Assembly (NCBI GenBank): GCA_003671195.1
Contig: QWPJ01000077.1
Span: forward strand, 1-32,086
Direction of reading: 5' to 3'
Origin: Planctomycetota bacterium
GTDB taxonomy: Bacteria; Planctomycetota; Planctomycetia; Pirellulales; Pirellulaceae
DNA length: 32,086 bases
The stretch's first letter is position 1, and each line of letters starts with the position of its first letter. Made by a program: the position numbers and the translations under genes. Below, one piece after another: positions 1 through 8,805 of this stretch. The notes beneath the pieces are model-generated. The model was not told the DNA's origin, searched no databases, and worked only from the letters and a program-made list of their open reading frames with translations.

Positions 1-837
1 CCACTGATCGAACAGTTCAAAGCCTTCGAGAAATTCTCACCGGTCCCCTTGGAACAGTTTCTGACTTACCATGGAATCATCGGTATCACCTACGACGAGC
101 CGGTCGTGCTTCTTTGCGTCTTGACATGGTGCATCTCTCGGGGAACCGACGTGGTGAGCGGAGAACTCAACCGAGGAACCATGGAGATGCTCCTAGCCCA
201 ACCGGTGCAACGCTGGATGTTGCTCACATGCCACGCGATCATCACCGTCACGGGGTTAGCTCTGCTATGCCTTCTGATTTATCTCGGAGTTTATCTAGGC
301 ATAAATACCAACTCGACCCCCGTAGCGACCAATACCCCATGGACTATCCCATGGCTAGGCTGGACCTTACCGAACCCAATGGCCGCCAAACAACTGACTC
401 AGATACCTCTGAGCCAACTGGTCCAACCTCAAGAATTCATCGCAGCGACGATGAATCTATTCTCCTTGGGTTTCGCTATCCTAGGCATAGGCGTTATGGC
501 CAGCAGTTTCGATCAATATCGATGGCGTTCCATCGGGATCGTCATCGGAGTCTACGTGCTGAATTTGCTCCTGTTCATCCTTTCGAAATCGACCCCTGGG
601 ATGGCGATGTTCAAGCCCTTTACTTTCCTCTCCGCGTATCAACCCGACTGGATGGTGCAACTCGTCCACAACGATCCAGCAAAGCAATGGTACTGGAGCA
701 ACGCATCAGCCGCCAAAAATTGGCAAGAGACACTCGGACCGATGGGATACATCAGCGTGTTGATGGGCCTAGGAACGCTCGCCTATGCCGTAGCCTTTTG
801 GAAATTCACCCGTCGCGATCTCCCAGCGCCAAACTAA
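1..837 (+). CDS. ABC-2 family transporter permease, 5' partial
   Basis: The frame is open from base 1 to the TAA at 835-837, so the gene begins before the window. A TTG at 49 is only an internal candidate start. The visible ~278 residues hold several hydrophobic segments, for example after the first ~20 residues, around 'ITVTGLALLCLLIYLGVYLG', and near the C-terminus. Between the first two lies the motif 'VVSGELNRGTMEMLLAQPVQ', typical of ABC-2 permeases that switch or export under control of a separate ATPase. The protein is therefore an inner-membrane exporter subunit; its ATPase would be expected upstream, outside the window. Substrate cannot be told. The decamer gcgccaaact is repeated at the stop codon (826-835 and 840-849). 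The gene converges on the RND adaptor gene, with under 30 bases between them. Confidence 0.85.
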   Translation, partial: PLIEQFKAFEKFSPVPLEQFLTYHGIIGITYDEPVVLLCVLTWCISRGTDVVSGELNRGTMEMLLAQPVQRWMLLTCHAIITVTGLALLCLLIYLGVYLGINTNSTPVATNTPWTIPWLGWTLPNPMAAKQLTQIPLSQLVQPQEFIAATMNLFSLGFAILGIGVMASSFDQYRWRSIGIVIGVYVLNLLLFILSKSTPGMAMFKPFTFLSAYQPDWMVQLVHNDPAKQWYWSNASAAKNWQETLGPMGYISVLMGLGTLAYAVAFWKFTRRDLPAPN

Positions 838-864
838 AAGCGCCAAACTCTAAAAGCCCAACAG

Positions 865-2271
865 CTATTTTTTAACTAGAACCTCGACGCTCTGACCCGC
901 CTTGAACCCACCGGCCCTGGCCAATACCACCGTCTCAGTCCCAACCAAGCCCGAGACGATTTCGAACTCGTCGGCGACCCTAAGCCCAGTTTGGATAGGC
1001 CTAAACTCAATCTTGCCATCGACGACCAAGCAGCAATACGCTTCTTCGTTCTTCCGTACGACCGCACCGATCGGTAGCGCCCAAGCGTCCTTCTTTTCCT
1101 CAAGGAGTATTTTGGCTTGCACAAACCCACCCATAAGCAGCTTGCCCTCCGAATTATCGAGTTCGATCTGGGTCGACAAACTACGGCTTTCCGCATCGAG
1201 ACTCGCTGACGTCCTGGTGATCCGTCCAGCAATCCTTTTGCCAGGTTGAGCTGGAAGGAGGAGTTCGACACTATCCCCCTGATTTCCCTGGAAAGTGTCG
1301 GCATTGACGTAGAAAGCCTCGCTCTCGGGCAGATCGACTAGTACCCGCACTCGCTGCGAGTTGACGACCGTCAAAAGGGGCGTAGCGTTGCTCGAACCCG
1401 CTGGTTGAACGTAATGCCCCGCATCGACACTTCGCGAGGTGACGACTCCGTCGAAAGGAGCCTTGAGCGTTAGGTATTCGACCATCGTCAAGGATTGAGC
1501 ATGTTCGCTGTGGGCCACCGAGAGCTTTGCATGTGCAGCTTTCAAATCGGCTTGCGCTTGGCCAACATGAGCTTGGGCCTCAAGCAATTTGGCTCTTTGG
1601 GATTCGATACTCGCGGCGATCTCGTTCCTCACCGCAGCGGCGGCTTGGAATTGACTCAATGTTTCATCAGCGAGCTTTTCGGTGACTGCACCGGCTGCCA
1701 CCAATTCGCGCGTGCGTGCGCTCTCGGATTTCCATCGCTGGTACTGAGCCTCAGCCCGCTCGATCCTGGCTTGCACTTCCTGGACCATAGCCAACGCCGA
1801 TCGCTCAGCAGCTTGGCTAGCTCCCAATGCCGCTTCGGCTTGTTCGATCTGAGCCTCGTATTGCTCGATCGCCCCAAGCTTGATCGCTACTTGGTATTGA
1901 TACTCTGGGGCCCGCAGTTGGATCAGCGTATCACCCTTGTGGACCTTGTCCCCTAGATCGACTGCGACCGATTCGACGTACCCGGAGGTCTTCGAAAGGA
2001 TGGGTGTTTGCTCATAAGGCTCCACGCGGCCCGGCTGCAACGAATAGAGCTGCATTGACTTCCGAGGCACCGGACCGGCCGAGACGCGATCGACCACCGA
2101 CAGCGACGCCTTCGTCTCCGAAGGGACCTTCGAATCCCCCGTCCATTCCCGATCGGGTCGATTGCAACCGGTCCCGGTGATCCCAACGAGAATCGTAGTG
2201 CCGAGTAGCATCGAGTTTCGAACATCAATGTTCCAAAAAACTGAAAACGGATTCATGGGTTTAGGTTCCAT
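865..2271 (-). CDS. RND efflux periplasmic adaptor (HlyD/MFP family) lipoprotein
   Basis: Membrane-fusion adaptor that would link an inner-membrane RND pump to an outer-membrane channel. I chose the ATG at 2271 (468 aa), which overlaps the end of the RND gene by 11 bases, consistent with translational coupling; a longer frame to 2385 lies inside the RND gene. A hydrophobic N-terminus ends in a lipobox-like ITGTGC with Cys36, so it is probably a lipoprotein. A barrel-sandwich (lipoyl-like) segment follows ('SGYVESVAVDLGDKVHKGD'), then a long Ala/Glu/Gln-rich coiled-coil hairpin, the second half of the lipoyl domain ('LKAPFDGVVTSRSVDAGHYV'), and beta-barrel and membrane-proximal domains. The gene appears intact, but its pump is truncated, so it may be an orphan unless another pump is used. 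Confidence 0.9.
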   Translation of the reverse strand: MEPKPMNPFSVFWNIDVRNSMLLGTTILVGITGTGCNRPDREWTGDSKVPSETKASLSVVDRVSAGPVPRKSMQLYSLQPGRVEPYEQTPILSKTSGYVESVAVDLGDKVHKGDTLIQLRAPEYQYQVAIKLGAIEQYEAQIEQAEAALGASQAAERSALAMVQEVQARIERAEAQYQRWKSESARTRELVAAGAVTEKLADETLSQFQAAAAVRNEIAASIESQRAKLLEAQAHVGQAQADLKAAHAKLSVAHSEHAQSLTMVEYLTLKAPFDGVVTSRSVDAGHYVQPAGSSNATPLLTVVNSQRVRVLVDLPESEAFYVNADTFQGNQGDSVELLLPAQPGKRIAGRITRTSASLDAESRSLSTQIELDNSEGKLLMGGFVQAKILLEEKKDAWALPIGAVVRKNEEAYCCLVVDGKIEFRPIQTGLRVADEFEIVSGLVGTETVVLARAGGFKAGQSVEVLVKK

Positions 2272-3436
2272 AGTAACGGCTTTGCGGATCATCCGGATCC
2301 ATGGACGCCGAAGCCCAGTTCGCTTTGGATTGGGCAAGGACGAAAAACATCGGCAAAACGAAAAGAGTCGATAGGGTGGCGGCAATCAACCCACCCAAAA
2401 CAGCCAATCCCAACGGAGCGTTCTGCTGACTGGCTTCACCCCAGCCCAAAGCCATCGGCAGCATTCCCGCGATCATAGCAAAGCTCGTCATCAAAACCGC
2501 TCGCAGTCGACTCGAAGACCCACCCAAGGCCCCGAGCCAAGCATCCCCAAGCTCACGGCCCCGTTTCTGTGAAAAGTCCACCAGCAGAATCGCATTGGCC
2601 ATCGCCACCCCAATCGCCATGATCGCCCCGATGAACGACTGGATATTGATCGTCGTTTGCGTGGCCGAAAGGATCGTCACCACCCCCACCAATACCGCCG
2701 GGATCGTCGACAAGGCGACCAAAGCCAATCGTGCCGATTGAAAACTTGCGGTCAACAACAATAGCACCGCGAGGATCGCTAAGAGCAAACCGATCGATAA
2801 TCCGGATTGGATCTGTTGCATCGGAGGGATCTGACCTCGCACCTCGACGGCGCTACCCGCCGGTGGTGCTCCAGCCCGTTGGATCGCTTTTCGTACATCT
2901 TTAGCGACCGCCCCCAAGTCGTTGCCGACCATGTTGGCCGTCAGTGTCACTTGTCGCTTCATGTTGTAGCGATCGTATTGACCCGGCATGGTGCCCGGCT
3001 CAATACTCGCCACATCGCGGATCAAGATTTGGCCGTTCTCGGTTTTCTTCAATGGGATCCTTCCGAGCTGCTCGCTCGAGGCCAGAGTGTCGACACCGAC
3101 GACCGAGCGGACCACCGAACGAGGTATCTCGACTTGCACTTGATAAGCGATACCGCTTTTGGGATCCGCCCAATAGTTCGGAACCACAAAACGACTCGAG
3201 GACGTAGCGGTGACCAAAGCTCGGGAAACATCGACCGGCATCAATCCAGCCAATCCCGCCTTCTCGCGATCGACATTGACCTGCAAGGTCGGATAGTCCA
3301 TCGATTGGCCAAGCTGCAAATCGCGCAGTGAAGGTACCTCGGAGAGCACTTGCTGGAGTCGATCGGCGAACTCACGGTTCTTGGCAAAGTCGGTCCCGTT
3401 GACGACAACCTCGATCGGTGCTGGGGATCCGAAACC
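2261..3436 (-). pseudogene. RND efflux transporter, N-terminally truncated fragment
   Basis: About 390 residues match the C-terminal part of an RND (AcrB/CzcA superfamily) pump. Homology begins at 'FGSPAPIEVVV', a segment normally found about two thirds into the protein. The rest of the periplasmic loop and the last membrane block follow, including 'GVAMANAILLVDFSQKRG' (canonical G-x-x-x-x-NAI-LVD). Full RND pumps are over 1,000 residues; the first half, with the membrane segment carrying the proton-relay aspartates, is missing. The frame continues to 3499, but that N-terminal stretch is antisense to the TolC fragment and looks non-homologous. The 3' end overlaps the adaptor start. Alternatively, the truncation could be an assembly chimera. 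Confidence 0.85.
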
Positions 3437-3750
3437 AACAGGCGATGTACAACAAGATCCGATGGATGGACCAAGTCGCGCAGGAGATTTCCGAGGCAAG
3501 GGTTCAGGTCCTAGTCCGCGGCGAACAACTCGAGGTCAGCGAACAAGCCGTACGAACGGCAAGCGATTCCTATCTCAAGAATCTCGAACGGATCGGCCAA
3601 GGCCAAGGATTACCGATCGAGGTTCTCCAATCGGCCCAAGCGATGGAAACTTCCGAGCGAGCCTACCTGAGCACCGTATCGAATTACAACCGAGCCCAGT
3701 TGCAATTGCTCTGGGCGATGGGTTGGTGCGGTACCGATTTTGGAGGCTAG
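3433..3750 (+). pseudogene. TolC-like outer-membrane efflux factor, C-terminal fragment
   Basis: The frame ending at TAG 3748-3750 encodes about 105 residues with the heptad-like pattern of the last alpha-helical hairpin of outer-membrane factors (OMF/TolC). It has an 'ISEARVQVLVRGEQLEVSEQ' helix, then 'SYLKNLERIGQGQGLPIEVL', and ends 'NRAQLQLLWAMG'. The upstream part of the protein is absent: at about 3433-3440 the sequence becomes the minus-strand RND gene. No credible start is present; a GTG at 3418 lies inside the RND part. The stop overlaps the pyrC stop through the shared bases ctag. An OMF gene is the expected third partner of the adaptor and RND genes, so this is probably the relic of the same operon, inverted. 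Confidence 0.75.
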
Positions 3751-5159
3751 ACCCCAATCCCATCGGGGGTGTTCCAGTAACCACCGCGCTGATGATCGAA
3801 CGTCAAGCGACGAGCACCGCCTAGGGATCCGACGATTCCTGTTTGACCAACGCCTTGGTCGTGCATGATCCCATCGCCCGAGGGGTCGAGCTCGTAGACG
3901 CAATGGCCGTTGCACCAGGTTCGGATTGGCCAACCTTGAAGGCTCGTTCCGTGCCAAGGAGACCACTTGGATTTGGTCCACTGTTTTTCGTTTTGGATGG
4001 TGCGAGTCAGCTTGGGATCGACCAGCACGACATCCGCATCGTAGCCGACCTCGATCCGACCCTTTCCGACGATCCCCCAAACCCGCGCAGGAGCGTCAGC
4101 CGTCCAGGAGGCGATCTGGTTCCAAGTGCATTCGCCCCGCGAGGCGCGATCGAGCAAGAGCGCAAAGTAGTTCTCAACGGCCGGCAGACCGCTTGGAGAT
4201 AGCGGATAGGGTTGGGCTTTTTCCTCCAAGGTGTGAGGAGCATGGTCGGTCGCTACGACTTGAATCTTTCCATCGAGCAAGGCCTGCCAAAGCAGCTCGT
4301 TGTCCCTAGCAGCTTTGATCGATGGATTCATCTGGATCAGGGTTCCTAAGCGATCGTAGTCGCCGACATGGAAGTGCCAGTGATGGGGACACAGTTCGGA
4401 AGTGATCAGACCTCCATGGGATTCCAAGAGCGGGATTTCGTCGGCGGTGCTCACATGCAGGACGTGAAATCGATGCTTGTGCCGTACCGCCAAATCGATC
4501 GATCGACGTGTGGCGATGATCGCCGCTGGATAATCCCGGATCCGTGAATGGTCATGCACCGTCAGGTTGGCGCCCAAGCGAGCTTGGTTGGATCGGACGG
4601 TCGTTTCGTCTTCGCAATGGGCGCAGATGGGGACTTTGGTTTCAGCGAAGATTCGCTCGAGGGCTTCTTGTTCGTCGACGAGCAGATCCCCGGTGCTCGA
4701 TCCGATGAAGATCTTGATGCCGGGGATGCCTGTCGCGACTTTGAGGGCTTCGATATTGGTCGCCGTTGCGCCCATGTAGAAGCCGTAGTTGACAAGCGAC
4801 TTCGACGCTGCGATCGCGTATTTTTGTTCGATGAGCTCCTGATGGATCGCGGCGGGTTTCGTGTTGGGCATTTCTAAAAAGCTGGTCACACCGCCCGCAG
4901 CACAAGCGCGACTCGCAGTCCCAAGGTCTTCTTTATGGGTCAATCCTGGATCGCGAAAATGGACTTGGTCGTCGACCAATCCGGGAAACAAAACCAAACC
5001 GTCGGCGTCGACAATATGGTCGGCCGTGGTCGTTGGAGCCGCGTCGATCGAGGCGATCTTTCCGTCGAGTAATAGAATGTTGCTCTGGGCCACACGACCA
5101 GGAAAAACCACCTGGGCGTTTCGGATCAGTGTCGAACCATGCGATGTCCGGGATACCAT
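3747..5159 (-). CDS. pyrC: Dihydroorotase, class I (pyrimidine biosynthesis)
   Basis: Cytosolic zinc amidohydrolase that interconverts carbamoyl-aspartate and dihydroorotate. I chose ATG 5159 (470 aa) because a GAGGTG Shine-Dalgarno lies 6 bases upstream; a GTG at 5168 falls within that site. Visible active-site elements are '[10 protein letters not shown]' (His67), the carbamylated-lysine candidate Lys149 in 'GIKIFIG', metal ligands His181 ('CAHCED') and His235 ('HVLHVS'), and Asp305 in 'ATDHAPH'. The first His of the usual HxH motif is Gln65; from memory, this Q-x-H form with 'DPGLTHK' is normal for the Bacteroidetes-type subfamily, so the enzyme is probably active. The C-terminal ~60 residues after the barrel look ordinary. 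It converges with the TolC remnant and is divergent from the TPR-DUF1080 gene. Confidence 0.95.
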   Translation of the reverse strand: MVSRTSHGSTLIRNAQVVFPGRVAQSNILLLDGKIASIDAAPTTTADHIVDADGLVLFPGLVDDQVHFRDPGLTHKEDLGTASRACAAGGVTSFLEMPNTKPAAIHQELIEQKYAIAASKSLVNYGFYMGATATNIEALKVATGIPGIKIFIGSSTGDLLVDEQEALERIFAETKVPICAHCEDETTVRSNQARLGANLTVHDHSRIRDYPAAIIATRRSIDLAVRHKHRFHVLHVSTADEIPLLESHGGLITSELCPHHWHFHVGDYDRLGTLIQMNPSIKAARDNELLWQALLDGKIQVVATDHAPHTLEEKAQPYPLSPSGLPAVENYFALLLDRASRGECTWNQIASWTADAPARVWGIVGKGRIEVGYDADVVLVDPKLTRTIQNEKQWTKSKWSPWHGTSLQGWPIRTWCNGHCVYELDPSGDGIMHDQGVGQTGIVGSLGGARRLTFDHQRGGYWNTPDGIGV

Positions 5160-5165
5160 GGAATT

Positions 5166-5171
5166 CACCTC
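5166..5171 (-). promoter_or_regulatory. Ribosome binding site of pyrC
   Basis: The minus-strand reads GAGGTG followed by AATTCC and ATG at 5159. It supports ATG 5159 over the GTG at 5168, which would use the last bases of this site. Confidence 0.6.
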
Positions 5172-5303
5172 GATTAAAACTTACGGAAAAATCACCTCGA
5201 TGCAATTATCTCGAAATATCATAGAATGACGAGCCAAGATCGCCCGTCACCTGTAGTCCGATTGTCCAACTTGATCCGAATTCTCGGAAGGATTGTCCAG
5301 GAT

Positions 5304-6869
5304 ATGCGCAAGCACCTCTCGCACCGATTCGACTCGCGGGCCCTTTGCATTCTGCTGCCCGTGGTTTTATCCACCTGGGTTTTTGCCGCCTTGGTTTTAG
5401 CCACCTGGGTTTTTGCCACTTGTTCGCTCTCGCCGGCCATGGCCCAAGACCGTGAACCGGACCCTCAGGACACGCGAGGCTGGAGCAATGTCGTCGAAAA
5501 AGCCTTGCGAGAGGGGACCGCCGACCAAGCTCTCGAGGGGGTTAACCGAGCCATCGCCGCCGCACCCGATCTATCCCAACTCTACTTGGCCAGAGGATCG
5601 CTGCTGTTCCGTACGGGCAAAATCGACGAGTCCTTGCCCGATTTCGACAAAGTGATCGCGATCGACCCCAAGGTCAAACCCTACCTGTGGCAGCGCGGGA
5701 TCGCTCTGTACTACGCAGGGAAATTCCAAGAGGGACTCGATCAATTCCAGGTCCACCGCGAAGTGAATCCCAACGACGTCGAAAACGCCTTCTGGCATTT
5801 CCTCTGCGCCGTCAAACTCAAGGGCCTTGCTGCGGCCCAAAAAGACGTGCTCCTATCGGGCAATGATGAACGCGTTCCGATGATGCAAATCCAGCAGATG
5901 ATCCAAGGCAAAGCGACGGTCGATCAAGTCATCGCGGCTACGGAAAAGAACAAACGATTGGTCAACGGAGCCGACTACGATCGCTTCTATGGCTACCTAT
6001 ACATCGGCCTGTATTACGATGCGGTCGGAAACCGAGCCAAAGCGCTCGAATGGATGCGAAAGTGCGTCGCACTTGGCGTACCAGGCTACATGGGCGATGT
6101 GGCCAAAGTCCACTTGGATACCCTCGAGCAGCGGAACGCTCAACCCGCGTCCCCAAACCAAAAGAAAGGCCAATGGGTCTCCCTGTTCAATGGCAAGGAC
6201 CTTACAGGCTGGACCCCAAAAATCCGAGGCTTCGAACTCGGTAACAATTACGCCAAAACCTTTCGCGTACAGGACGGGATGATCCAAGTCCGCTACGACG
6301 GCTACGAGAAGTTCGATGAGCGATTCGGACACCTGTTCTTCGACGGAGTGTATTCCAAGTACCGCCTCAAGATCGAATATCGATTCGTAGGCGAACAAGC
6401 CACCGGGGGGCCAGGTTGGGCAACCCGCAACAGCGGCGTGATGCTCCACGGCCAACGCCCCGAAACCATGACCATCGACCAAGACTTCCCCTGTTCGATC
6501 GAAGCCCAATTTCTAGGCGGCAACGGCAAAGACCCTCGCACGACGCTCAACCTGTGCACTCCAGGCACCCACGTCGAAATGGACGGCAAGCTCTTCAAAC
6601 CCCACTGCACCAACTCGAAATCGAAAACCTACCACGGCGACCAATGGGTCACGGCGGAATTCGAAGTCCTTGGAAACGAAGTCATCCGACATATCGTCGA
6701 TGGCCAAGTCGTCTTGGAGTACCAGCGACCGCAGCTCGATCCGAGCGACGCAAATGCCAAGCCTTTGATCCGAGACGGAATGGTCCAACTCGAACTAGGG
6801 ACGATCTCCCTGCAATCCGAGAGCCATCCGATCGACTTCCGCAAAGTCGAAATCATGGTCCTCGAATAA
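5304..6869 (+). CDS. Secreted TPR protein with C-terminal DUF1080 (3-keto-disaccharide hydrolase) domain
   Basis: I chose ATG 5304 (521 aa); it begins with a signal peptide, whereas the longer frame from 5226 adds a non-signal extension. A charged start (MRKHLSHRF) is followed by an unusually long hydrophobic core ending at SPAMA. Residues ~55-260 contain TPR-like helices ('DQALEGVNRAIAAAPDLSQL', 'YLWQRGIALYYAGKFQEG'). Residues ~290-520 are a DUF1080/PF06439 domain, opening with 'WVSLFNGKDLTGW' and containing 'NSGVMLHGQ'. This concanavalin-like fold acts on sugars in characterised members (3-keto-disaccharide hydrolysis) and is greatly expanded in planctomycetes. The protein is probably periplasmic. 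Substrate is unknown; the TPR fusion suggests a protein-bound assembly. The gene is divergent from pyrC. Confidence 0.88.
   Translation: MRKHLSHRFDSRALCILLPVVLSTWVFAALVLATWVFATCSLSPAMAQDREPDPQDTRGWSNVVEKALREGTADQALEGVNRAIAAAPDLSQLYLARGSLLFRTGKIDESLPDFDKVIAIDPKVKPYLWQRGIALYYAGKFQEGLDQFQVHREVNPNDVENAFWHFLCAVKLKGLAAAQKDVLLSGNDERVPMMQIQQMIQGKATVDQVIAATEKNKRLVNGADYDRFYGYLYIGLYYDAVGNRAKALEWMRKCVALGVPGYMGDVAKVHLDTLEQRNAQPASPNQKKGQWVSLFNGKDLTGWTPKIRGFELGNNYAKTFRVQDGMIQVRYDGYEKFDERFGHLFFDGVYSKYRLKIEYRFVGEQATGGPGWATRNSGVMLHGQRPETMTIDQDFPCSIEAQFLGGNGKDPRTTLNLCTPGTHVEMDGKLFKPHCTNSKSKTYHGDQWVTAEFEVLGNEVIRHIVDGQVVLEYQRPQLDPSDANAKPLIRDGMVQLELGTISLQSESHPIDFRKVEIMVLE
5361..5420 (+). repeat. 30-bp in-frame tandem duplication inside the signal peptide
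   Basis: Two adjacent 30-bp units (5361-5390 and 5391-5420) differ at only a few positions; both contain ccacctgggtttttgcc. They encode the doubled hydrophobic stretch VVLSTWVFAA / LVLATWVFAT, extending the h-region of the TPR-DUF1080 signal peptide. Confidence 0.85.
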
Positions 6870-6944
6870 CGAACCGCAAAGCCGATTCGAAGCCCGATCC
6901 GCTCTTTTGATTTAACCCCCCAACAACCAGCTAGATTGCAACGC

Positions 6945-8576
6945 ATGCCCTTGGATTTCGACAACCGATTCGTGCGTGAACTACCCGGCGAATCCCTCTC
7001 GAACCAGACGACCGAGGACGCGGGGCGTAGTCCGTCTCGCCAGGTCCTGGGCGCATGCTATTCGCCCGCCCTGCCCGTCAAACCCACCGCACCGAAGCTC
7101 CTGGCCCATGCCTCGGAAGTGGCTGATTTGATCGGGCTCAACGACGCGGAGGTGCAATCCGAATGGTTCCTCGATGCCTTCTCGGGCCGGAAGCTTTTGC
7201 CGCAGATGGAACCGTTTGCAATGTGCTATGGCGGCCACCAGTTCGGTCATTGGGCAGGCCAACTCGGAGACGGCCGGGCGATCAATCTCGGTGAGGTCAT
7301 CAACCCACGGGGGGAGCGTTGGATGCTGCAACTCAAAGGGGCCGGTCCAACCCCCTACTCACGCAGCGCCGACGGATTTGCCGTCCTGAGATCGAGCGTC
7401 CGTGAATTCCTTTGCTCCGAAGCGATGCACCATCTGGGGGTCCCGACCACACGCGCCCTTTCGCTCGTCGGGACCGGCGATATGGTAGTTCGCGATATGT
7501 TCTACGACGGTCGACCCAAACGCGAGCCCGGAGCGATTGTTTGCCGAGTGGCACCTAGCTTTGTCAGGTTCGGCAATTTCGAAATCCTGGGAGCTAGAAA
7601 CGACCTAGCGAATCTTCGCAAGCTGATCGAGTACGTGATTCGGACCGACTTTCCCGAGCTGGTATCTAGCCATAAAGCGATCGATTCCGAATGCATCGCA
7701 GCTTGGTTTCGCGAAATCTGCCGACGCACTGCGGAGATGATCGTCCATTGGATGCGGGTCGGGTTCGTGCACGGTGTGATGAACACCGACAACATGTCGA
7801 TCTTGGGATTGACGATCGACTACGGACCCTACGGGTGGCTCGAGGATTACGATCCGACTTGGACGCCCAATACCACGGATGCCCAGGGCCGCCGCTACTG
7901 CTATGGCCAACAACCCCAAATCGCTTATTGGAATTTAGGCCGATTGGCCGAAGCGATTGCGCCATGCATGGAGGACAAAGCCGCGATCGAAGGAGCGATG
8001 GAGCTCTATGTGGAGACGATCAACACGCAGTGGCAATCGACCATGGCGGCCAAGCTTGGACTGAGCCGTTGGACATCAGACGAGGATTCATTGATCGAAT
8101 CTCTCTTTGAATTGCTCCGAGCGACCGAAACGGATATGACCTTGTTCTACCGATTGCTGGGAACTTGGCAGGTCCATCCAAGTGCCCATGAGCAGCCTGC
8201 GGTGCGAGTCCAACGGATCCTCGAACACTTCCAGGAGGCTCATTACCGACCCGAGGAACGCAAGGAGAACTATGCCAAGCGAATCCTCGATTGGATGGAT
8301 CGCTACGAGGCTCGGGTGCGGCAGGAGCAAGGCGAACCGACCGATCGACGATCGATCATGGAAGCCGTCAATCCGAAGTATGTGCTTCGGAATTACTTGG
8401 CCCAGGAGGCCATCGACCAAGCCGAATTGCATGGGGACCCGAGCCGGATCATGCAGTTGCTCGAGGTGCTTCGCAATCCCTATGCCGAGCAACCAGGGAT
8501 GGAGCAGTATGCCAAGAAGCGGCCCGAGTGGGCCCGCAATCGACCAGGCTGCTCGACCCTCTCGTGCAGCTCCTAA
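6945..8576 (+). CDS. selO: Protein adenylyltransferase SelO (YdiU/UPF0061)
   Basis: Pseudokinase-fold enzyme that transfers AMP from ATP to Ser/Thr/Tyr of target proteins; in Escherichia coli it is linked to oxidative-stress responses. I chose ATG 6945 (543 aa) over a TTG 9 bases earlier. Family signatures are 'YGGHQFGHWAGQLGDGRA' (from residue 95), 'LQLKGAGPTPYSR', the catalytic-loop segment HGVMNTDN (276-283) and DYGP (292-295), which replaces DFG. The C-terminus is CSTLSCSS; eukaryotic SelO has selenocysteine in the corresponding tail and bacterial members have cysteine. The 75 bases from the DUF1080 gene allow co-transcription, but no functional link is evident. Confidence 0.96.
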   Translation: MPLDFDNRFVRELPGESLSNQTTEDAGRSPSRQVLGACYSPALPVKPTAPKLLAHASEVADLIGLNDAEVQSEWFLDAFSGRKLLPQMEPFAMCYGGHQFGHWAGQLGDGRAINLGEVINPRGERWMLQLKGAGPTPYSRSADGFAVLRSSVREFLCSEAMHHLGVPTTRALSLVGTGDMVVRDMFYDGRPKREPGAIVCRVAPSFVRFGNFEILGARNDLANLRKLIEYVIRTDFPELVSSHKAIDSECIAAWFREICRRTAEMIVHWMRVGFVHGVMNTDNMSILGLTIDYGPYGWLEDYDPTWTPNTTDAQGRRYCYGQQPQIAYWNLGRLAEAIAPCMEDKAAIEGAMELYVETINTQWQSTMAAKLGLSRWTSDEDSLIESLFELLRATETDMTLFYRLLGTWQVHPSAHEQPAVRVQRILEHFQEAHYRPEERKENYAKRILDWMDRYEARVRQEQGEPTDRRSIMEAVNPKYVLRNYLAQEAIDQAELHGDPSRIMQLLEVLRNPYAEQPGMEQYAKKRPEWARNRPGCSTLSCSS

Positions 8577-8582
8577 CAGCCG

Positions 8583-8743
8583 TCCCTAGAGATCCGGACG
8601 CTTGAAGAAAAAACGCAAAGACGCAAGGGCGCAAAGGCGCAAGGAAAACCCTGTCAGCCGCCATTGGCACTCCCTGGAGATCTGGCGGCTTGAAGAAATA
8701 AACGCAAAGACGCTAGGGCGCAAAGGCGCAAAGAAAACCCTGT
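8583..8743 (+). repeat. Two direct copies of a 'gcaaagacgcaagg' dispersed intergenic repeat
   Basis: Copies at 8583-8654 and 8671-8743 share tccct(a/g)gagatc, a cttgaagaaa segment, aacgcaaagacgc, gcgcaaaggcgcaa and a final gaaaaccctgt, with a few substitutions and one indel. A related segment in inverse orientation lies at 15302-15338. The copies fill most of the gap between selO and the SGNH hydrolase. I treat the frame through them as non-coding. Confidence 0.85.
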
Positions 8744-8805
8744 ATACTAGGGCCGCTCGAAGCGATCGATCAAGTACGAAGGAATCCAGACCAGAAGCAC
8801 CAACT

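Noticed and set aside
114..875. Plus-strand frame of 253 codons overlapping the first gene
   Set aside because: An Arg/Asp/Pro-rich shadow of the ABC-2 permease frame, which has membrane segments and a family motif.
8602..8805. N-terminal extension of the SGNH hydrolase from 8602
   Set aside because: It is translation of the dispersed repeat (Lys/Arg-rich) and precedes a clear signal peptide starting at 8806.
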